A stretch of 64,000 nucleotides of DNA from Morinoia aosen (taxonomy: Eukaryota; Arthropoda; Malacostraca; Amphipoda; Talitridae), in NCBI GenBank assembly GCA_030386875.1, contig CM059563.1:31410139-31474138 (forward strand), written 5' to 3'. The position numbers and the translations under genes were made by a program. The notes beneath the pieces are model-generated. The model had not been told where the DNA came from. It ran no database searches and saw only the letters and a list, made by a program, of their open reading frames with translations. Positions 56,958-64,000 of this stretch are shown here, piece after piece. The number at the start of each line of letters is the position of its first letter. Within the stretch, counting starts at the first letter, position 1.

Positions 56958-59300
56958 TAGGCTTGTGACAATTTGCACTGCATATTATGCATTGCATATG
57001 CAGTTAATTTTTCAATATGCATCTGTTATATGCATTTGTTAAATGCATATGCATTTTCGTATGCAGTAAATTATATGCATATGAATATTAATTAATGCAT
57101 ACGAAATTGATATGCATATTGAAACTGCATATGCGTTTAGCAATTGCAATGTAATTCCTGCATATGCACACAAATTAATTCTCAAGCATCAGAAGATAAT
57201 TCTTTAACCTGCATTTAGAATGGGCAAAATTTATATCTGTTAACTTGTACAGCTGCATCAAGTTGAGAGAAATGCGTGTCCTGAAAAGATTGTGTTAGTT
57301 AATAAATCTATTATCATCTCTTAACTTTTATTTAAATATTTTATATATCCCCACACAAAATAACAAGAACTATGAAACAACTAGAACACCGCAAGCAGTA
57401 ACAAGAACAGGAACAACACAACACTCAATTGATTGGTATCATTGTACTTCTAAATATTAGGATTGCATTTTATCACAACTGTGTATTTGAGATTCTGAAA
57501 GTTGAATTTTATACGGTTATCTGCTAGAACATTTTTATATTGAGAAAATACCCTCTCGACATCACATGAAACTAGTGGGGCATGTAGTAATGCTCCCATA
57601 TCGGATGGACTAAGGTGACTGGTAGAATTAGCTTGTTTGTTGTTCTGTGATAACTGGCCTTTCAATATAGCATTCACATCTTTTATCAACGAATATCCTA
57701 AATTTTTAGACAGCACAGAAACCAATTTGTTATAAAATCTTTTGTCATACAGTTCATTTAAATCTTCTTCCAGTTTAGAAATTCTGTTCACAACCTCAGC
57801 TATGGCTCATCCCCGAGTTTCAAGCTTCTCAATCGAGGAAGCAATCGCCGAGAAATTTGCGTCAATAAATACGAGTGCTGTTTTCAAATGGAGGTCTTGA
57901 AGAAGGTCCTGACATTCACCAATGCATGTGGCTTCATCTCTGTCAAAGAATATTACTGTAGAATTTATTTCCTCAAAGTACGTCGAATAATATTTTGCTG
58001 CGCTGAGCCACGTGCCCCATCTTGTAACAACAGGAGTTGGAGGAAGTGGGACATTTGGATTCAGTTCTTTAAATTTTTGGACTCTATGTGGTGCCTTGAT
58101 GAAAATGCTTTTGGCTGATGAAATTAATCTGTTAACCTCTGGATAACAGGTCCTGATTAACTCAGCAACACGATGCAAACCGTGAGCCAAGCACTTTACA
58201 TGTATCATATTGGGAAAGAGTACACTCATACCACGCATGGCTTTAACCATGTATGGTGCTGCATCGGTACATGCCAGAAGAATTTGATCATAGGGAACTT
58301 GTTCAGGATATATGACTTTGGGTGAATCATTCATGAAAACTCCGATAGTGGCATGATTGACTACTGGCAGAACTGCGATGCTTAATAAATAACATTTCTT
58401 CTGTTCTTCTGCTACTCCCAGCACTCCAAATACAAAACATGCGATGAAGCGCTGTTCAACGTCTGTGGTTTCATCCATCGATATCCAAATTTTTTGCCCA
58501 GCTGCCTTTTTCCGTATATTGTTCATCTTTATTTTGAATATCTCGGCAACATAATATTTCCCCAGAGTAGTTTGGTCAGGAATGTTTCTGCCTGTGTATT
58601 TTTTCAGAACAGCCTTCAATTGTGTATTGCTAAATTTATTCAGTGGTATATCTGCGGCTATGAAGGCTCTTGTTAAGTCTTCATGGAACTCCGTTCTCTT
58701 GTAAGGCTGCAGAGTGGCAGATGTTTGATTTGAATGCCCACCAGATTCATTAGAGGGCTGTTGGCTAGGACCAGGTTGAGGATTTGCTTGCAAATTGGCT
58801 TGATCATTCGGTGCCTCTTCGGCTTGTTTATTCTGTGCATCTCCGGCTTGTTCATTTTGTCGGAGTTGCTTTCTGTTCCTGATATGAACCCTTGTTTGCA
58901 GATGCTGGCTCACCAAGGATCTTCTGGAGCTTTGTATCTGGGGGAAAATTTTTCAATATTAAGCTATTGAATCATTGACTTCGATAAATGATTTGACCAA
59001 AACATTATATACTTTAATATTATAGATTATTGGACAGTATATTTAAAAGTCTGTACATTTGGGATATTTTCATGGAAGCTTACCTCTTTTGCACAAGGAA
59101 CACAAAATAAACCTCCTACTCCTTGATACTCCTTGATACTCCTTGAATTCACGTTGAAGCTCATGCTGACGTTTGACTTTGTCTACTTTAGGCATTTTCA
59201 AAACCCAATTGATAATAATATGCAGTGTTGACAGTTTTGGGTTGAAGCTATCGCCTGCAAAATATAATTAATATGAAGCAGTTGTAATCAGAGTTGTGTC
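56958..59300 (-). mobile_element. TGCATA-type hAT transposon with two-exon BED-finger transposase
   Basis: The 3' end of the element on this strand is TAGGCTTGTGACAATTTGCA at 56958, followed by about 200 bp packed with TGCATATGCA-like motifs (56970-57190). The transposase gene runs from 59195 to 57450. The opposite end and the 8-bp target repeat were not found, so the upper limit is approximate. Confidence 0.72.
57450..59195 (-). pseudogene. hAT transposase with BED finger, nearly intact
   Basis: Exon 1 (59195-59084) starts MPKVDKVKRQHELQREFKEY and carries the CxxC of a BED zinc finger; it ends AAAGAG|GTAAGC. A 145-bp intron ends CCCCCAG at 58939. Exon 2 gives the His pair (SLVSQHLQTRVHIRN), a Gln/Pro-rich linker, then the RNase H-like hAT core: KIWISMDETTDVEQRFIACF, LLACTDAAPYMVKAM, HVKCLAHGLHRVAELI and TPVVTRWGTWLSAA. 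The dimerisation block LVSCDVERVFSQYKNVLAD is near the end. Two defects are seen: a 10-bp repeat (TACTCCTTGA, three units near 59120-59150) that puts exon 1 out of frame with GLFCVPCAKE, and one in-frame TGA at about 57805. Otherwise it is open, so activity was recent. Confidence 0.85.
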
Positions 59301-59639
59301 AAAATACGATTTCCAAACACAAAATTACAATAAATAAAAGCGTAGCTTTGTTTCTAATTGCATTGTCATTGTTTTCCCCAGAAACGACCAAATTTTGTTC
59401 AGAAATATTTGAGATTTATTTTTTCAAATTAGGCCTAAAATCACAACTTTTCCATACAACTTCCAAAATATCGCAAATTTCTAAAAAAGTGCTTTATAAA
59501 ATCGCTATCCATTACAAAGATTTTCAGAGAGGAAGGATGAAGGCACCGCCGAGTGCGGAATTGAGGTAATGCGGCAGGAATCATTGCAGCACAAGGCTTC
59601 TTCCCACGTCACCTGCGCATTGAAACAGCAAGAGAAATA
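59301..59639. other. Non-coding, no feature seen
   Basis: AT-rich spacer; the small ORF at 59294-59569 has no support. Confidence 0.45.
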
Positions 59640-59950
59640 GTTTATTGGAGATGAAGGAAGCAAAATGTGCTAAAATACAAGATTACAATGAAGCTAAAAA
59701 GTTGATCCCTGAAAGAAATTTCAAAGAAAAACCATGCCTAACCCTCTGCTCTCCTCGTATAGCTTGCCTATTATTATGCCTCGTATGGCTTATCTATTTA
59801 TACACGTCGGATGGTTTGTCAATTAGTTCTCCTCGTATGGAACTTTTGTTTTAGGACATCCTATATTAAGAAACTTTAAAACCCAATATGTTGACATGCA
59901 TCTCATGTGGCAACTTGGCAAATAAACGTTTTTCTTTCTTTTTCTCCTTT
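59640..59950 (+). mobile_element. 3' end of a family B LINE
   Basis: Decayed units of the 26-bp minisatellite (CCTCGTATGGCTTATCTATT at about 59778) are followed by CATGCATCTCATGTGGCAAC and AATAAACGTTTTTCTTTC. The same series ends the copy at 42955-43345. 5'-truncated insertion. Confidence 0.7.
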
Positions 59951-61317
59951 CGATCTCACGTTATCCCACTGGGCGCGCTTATTTTTATAGATTCATTAGC
60001 TGTGGTAATTGGTGGTAATTATATGTTCTTCAAATTGTGATGAAGACTTGGTTTCTTATATTGGGTTATTTACGTCAATTCGATCGCGAAGGAAGAGTTT
60101 TCAAAGGAGACTATTTCCATTTCATTCGGCAAACGCTTCAAGGGGTGTCATAGGAACAAAGATTTGGAATTTCTGCAGTATTATAAACGAGAACCGCGAA
60201 TTTAAACCGATGCATGTATCCAACTGATTTATTCTTCACATCGGATAATCCAGTCTAATTTTTATCGAAAGCAATAAATGTAGAATTCTATGCATTCAAT
60301 ACGCAACATTTTTTGGAAATTCTAATTTTTTCTGGTTCTGAGAATTTCCACGAGAACGTCGTTTTCAACTCAAGAGATCCTAAAATTGTACGTATCGTAA
60401 AATTGTTAGACATTACAAGTTGAGTGAAATTTGCGACTTACGATTTGCCAACAGAATTCCCATTTCACGAGATATTTGTGCAAAACTTTAAGTGATGCCC
60501 AGTCTCAGTTCAGAGGGGACGGAATGCTCGTTACTGCACTTTCTTTACAAGCTGAACCGAGAAACGTATGACAAGAGTGATTTTCTACTTCATGAACTAC
60601 CTGCTCACTACGTCGCCCTTCGCCTATGCAGCTAAAAATCCGCAGTAACGACTAGTATAGTTACTCTGCAATCCTTGATTGCAGAAAGCCGAAGTAACTT
60701 GTACGTCGTTCGCCACCAGTTATAAACTTAGAGATGGCGAAACTATTGAATAAGCAAGTTCATTCAGGCCGACGATCGAAATTCATTGAGGATAATATAC
60801 TTTAATTTATTCAAAGCGTTTTATTAAATAAAGATATTTTCATTGCGACTACACACCATTCAAATTGCATGTGGATAATTTATTTAGAAATTCTAAAACC
60901 TTTAAAACACAAAATCTCAGTAAACATGAATCTTTGTATGAATTTCAATACAAATTGCACTTTCAGCTCTTATGACGTAAGTGTACTAGTTCGCCTTCAT
61001 CAGCGATGAAGGTATAGCTAGACAATTCATCATTTTTAGGATTCAATTTTCAGGAGTTGACACGTTAGAAAAAGTTTCCTTCTAGATTTAGAGATGAAAA
61101 TTTTGACAAAAACCAAGTTTCTGAAATTCTGTCTGATCAGTTCAGTTCAGTTCATCGTAAACGGCACACGAGTTCAAATTTTCAGCGCGCGAATACGAAT
61201 TCCCTCCAAGTTTCTCCTTGAATCGATAAGAAATTTTGTTTAAATGCAATGCACGTTCCTTCCAATTCATTTTCTTTGCCAACGTTGCATACGAGGGTGC
61301 GACACGTGGGAAACATT
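59951..61317. other. Non-coding; possible intron of the minus-strand host gene
   Basis: No supported ORF or repeat. If exons A and B belong to one gene this would be intron. Confidence 0.4.
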
Positions 61318-61800
61318 TCAAAATTCGAATTCAAGTTTTCGACGTCGCCTTATCCAATCTACAATTGTAAACTCTCTAGCTAAGAACACGAAGACATCGC
61401 TAAAAGAACATATTTTTTCAATTTCCATACGCAAAATTTTCTTTATTGCAAGCATTCCTGGGCAAGTTTGAATTCTTCTCGAATGTTCAAAGCTGAGGTC
61501 AAAGCAACGATAGACTTTAACAAATTCTCCTTCAGGACAATGCTTCAAGACCTGTGGGTCTAAGGACATCGCGTAAAGGAGCTTCTTGTGATGCATGGCA
61601 AATTTTACTAGATCGTCTCTATTTACTGCAGGAAGTTTGTAGATGTCTAACTCGTGAAGCATGACTTTCACTTCGCGAAACATGCTTTCTTTTCTCGTGA
61701 AAGTCTCTTGTATCGTCCACGAATCGAGATCTTGATGGGCTAGAAGTCTGTTCAACGCTCGAGTGAACGGGTTTGAACCTGCGTTGCTCGGTTCTCCATG
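61318..61800 (-). CDS. Host exon B: coding exon of an unknown gene, paralogous to exon A
   Basis: The minus strand shows a branch-like GCTAATTAC and acceptor TTTTTTCCAG, then a phase-0 frame from 61800: HGEPSNAGSNPFTRALNRL, DSWTIQETFTRKESMFREVK, MLHELDIYKLPAVNRDDLVK and LLYAMSLDPQVLKHCPEGE. The frame is open to 61318 (160 residues), but the last 40 residues look less protein-like, so the true donor may lie earlier. It aligns gap-free with exon A over 37 residues with 11 identities (F..A..RL.......SWT..E and VK..L). No known family recognised. Confidence 0.55.
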   Translation of the reverse strand, partial: HGEPSNAGSNPFTRALNRLLAHQDLDSWTIQETFTRKESMFREVKVMLHELDIYKLPAVNRDDLVKFAMHHKKLLYAMSLDPQVLKHCPEGEFVKVYRCFDLSFEHSRRIQTCPGMLAIKKILRMEIEKICSFSDVFVFLAREFTIVDWIRRRRKLEFEF

Positions 61801-61803
61801 CTG

Positions 61804-64000
61804 GAAAAAACGAACAGTAATTAGCCTTCAAAGGGAAAATTTTCATTCAATCTTTTAATTGAGATTAGTGTGCTAAAGTTCAGTTCAAACAAAGGAACAC
61901 GCTTTTACAGCGGTGACTTCCCTGGACACGCGCGAACGGGATGCCTCCCTCATTCAAACAAGCACTAGTTGCCGTTCACCTCGCAACTGGAGCGAAAATA
62001 ATTCAATTACATGAAATTTTGATGCTGAAAGTGACTGCAACCAGCAAATGTCCTGGAGTCCTTTTTAGGCAAAACTCGTGCATCGAAATGTGGTATCTGG
62101 GCTCAGAGTGTCTGGGTATCACGATGTCTCTTCATACTCTGACACCAGAGAGTTTTAATCCTTTAGAGTATGGTCATCCAGAGAGTTTGAACTATGTTGG
62201 AAAGCCATTAAATCTTCTGAATACGATAATTCAAACTTTTAGGAAAAAATTTGAGGACTCTTGTATCATAAGTACAAGTTTATGCAATGTTTGAGTGAAA
62301 TGATTGAACGAGTCTCGGCACGACGTATGGTAGCCAAGGTACAAAGACGAATTCAAGGGCGGTCAGTTTCAGCCTAATAGCCCTTGATGCGCAATCTCTA
62401 AAGAATCCCAATTTAAAAAAATCGGGATATCGTACGGCGGAAAAGTAAACGAGCACAGACGACTAGTCGTTGAATTGAAGCCGTTCATTTGGTGTGGCAA
62501 ATATCGAGCCGATTGCCTGAGGCAACAAATATCAAATAATGCGGCTAATTTGATTTTTTACCGGAAGTCGCCGAGATTTAGAATTGCATCAACATTACTT
62601 CAATAGCACGTAACATAGAAGGCATCCGTTTCTTCAAGTCGACCAGTATACCTTAGAGTCTAATGGCACGCTGTGAAATACGAGGTTAATGTCGATGGGA
62701 GTGAAAACTAGGATAAAAATTTTGCCCGACGCAAGACTGCAAGGACAGTTGGTACTGGATCAATCATTGAAACGATTAAGAAACCCTCTTGCAAGAACTT
62801 TAGTTCAATGCATTTGTGATCTGGGTTAAATGCTAGCATTAAATGCTAGTTAACTGCGATAAAAATTCAGTAACTGATCAAGTCCTCACCCGTATTTCAA
62901 GCCATGATCTCGGACCCCATGACTTTAAAAATTAAAAAGGAGAGGGCAACCTAACGTCAGATATGAATATGGCAAAAAAAATCTGCAGGATTTACGACAG
63001 CAAAGAAGAAGACAAAATGTGGCAGATCGGTAAGCAGAGATTGTTAAAAATTTGTACAAATTTACGCTCCATAAGCGAAAATGAGATATATATACATGTA
63101 TAAATCTCTTAGTCCGACAAAAAATTTGAAACCAGAAAGCAAATTGCGTTCCTCACGCAACAGTTATGGTGGAAAGGTTGCGAATGTGATCAACACGTTG
63201 ATCGCTAACCGGCATTTTAGAATCATTTTCAAGAAGAACGTGTGCCTCACCAACCACTAAACTTCTGCTAGGTCTGAAATTAATGTCTATTAATTCTGTA
63301 AATGCTACCGTGTCGTTAAAAGAATCGCTCCACAGCCCCTAGAGTGGTTTTGGGAGTCCTATCGTTTTTGGCCAAATTTCCCGAACTTATTCGCAGCCCG
63401 GGGTCTCAAATTAATATTCGAATAACACTAATGTTGAAAGACGTTATGATTACAAAGAATTTAAAGAAACCCATGTACAGAAGTCCAAAATGGTCCACGC
63501 TTCACGACCGGTTGGATTACTTTCAATTAGTTGTCAAGTCCGTACTGCGAATATACTTTTATGTTTTCGAACAGCTTTTACTACTCTTCCTTTAAAATAC
63601 CTTTCCACAGGATATTTCGCGCTACTATCAAGAGTACATAGTCACATTGGTTTACTGTGGGATATCCCTGGTCTTTCGCACAGAAAAGGAAGGATCAAAA
63701 CCCTGCATTGCGAGAGAAGTCTCAGCCTGGTGAAAAGAGATGGAGCTACAATGGCCTATTCCCCACGATATAGACGAGTGATCTATCTGAGCCATACCTT
63801 ACGATCCTCCCATGGATTTAGCCGCCATGGTAACCTAAATTTAAGGTATGAATGTTCATAATTCCGCTTTAATGATCCTTTGCGCCCAACCGCACATTTC
63901 AACTTAATCTAGCTCCCACACGTATCGTATCAAAGTTTCCTGCGACGGGTTAAACTGAAGTTTAATGTTCAAGTCCAATGTAAGGTCAAATGTCAAAAAA
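61804..64000. other. Non-coding, no supported feature
   Basis: ORFs at 61941-62294 (117 codons) and 63344-63861 on the plus strand have no domain, promoter or splice context. Upstream exons of the minus-strand gene may lie here or beyond the window but were not recognised. Confidence 0.4.

Noticed and set aside
59580-59605. GCACAAGGCTTC as the missing end of the hAT at 56958
   Set aside because: The match to the inverted TAGGCTTGTG end is too short and lacks the TGCATA array, so the upper boundary is left open.
61941-62294. 117-codon plus-strand ORF
   Set aside because: No domain, no promoter or splice context, and composition near random.
63344-63861. Overlapping plus-strand ORFs
   Set aside because: Two frames of similar length overlap with no recognisable motif, as expected by chance.

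Overview
This is a eukaryotic, almost certainly arthropod, window: about 64 kb of AT-rich DNA with very little host coding sequence and several generations of transposable elements stacked inside one another. The arthropod assignment rests on a TATA plus TCAGT-initiator promoter, short introns (145-163 bp) with GTAAG donors, and the mix of element families: I-type and CR1/L2-type LINEs, Ty3/Gypsy and CsRn1-like LTR elements, hAT, PIF/Harbinger-like, an insect-style mariner relative and a tRNA-derived SINE. No species can be named from the sequence alone.

Region 1 (1-17.9 kb) is a nested stack. One I-clade LINE on the minus strand runs from about 17.9 kb to the window start. It is interrupted by a Gypsy LTR retrotransposon (5362-13889, GTAAA repeats on both sides) and, 36 bp further on, by a 5'-truncated CR1-like LINE (about 1381-5325). 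The Gypsy element is itself interrupted by a very young CsRn1-like LTR element (7902-10308, LTRs identical by eye, CCTT target repeats) and by a roughly 0.9 kb block of hairpin-bounded tandem repeats.

Region 2 (18-35 kb) holds a SINE, two foldback elements with CACCGGCAGG-type ends, a long L2/CR1-type LINE with both ORFs (20.7-27.0 kb) cut in its ORF2 by a PIF/Harbinger-like element (TTA repeats), an old mariner relative, and a second nest. In that nest a Harbinger-like element carrying a MADF-domain gene (31161-34780) is split by a hAT element (31609-34237, perfect 8-bp repeats), which contains a mariner-like element with a long transposase ORF (32391-33928).

Region 3 (35-40 kb) has a promoter-like segment, a 29-bp minisatellite and the clearest host gene: a small two-exon gene for a secreted Gly/Leu-rich protein (37976-38941) with TATA box, initiator, signal peptide, intron and polyadenylation signal. 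Its exon 2 changes reading frame twice.

Region 4 (40-49 kb) contains a second CR1-like LINE copy with a very long repetitive 3' UTR, a hAT element with a transposase remnant, and a TGCATA-rich hAT-like element with a 1.56-kb tandem duplication that includes a SINE.

Region 5 (49-64 kb) is mostly empty. It carries two minus-strand host exons (50208-50672 and 61318-61800) that start at good splice acceptors and look paralogous, so they may belong to one repeat-built gene or to tandem genes. Between them lie LINE 3' ends and a nearly intact two-exon BED-finger hAT transposase (57450-59195).
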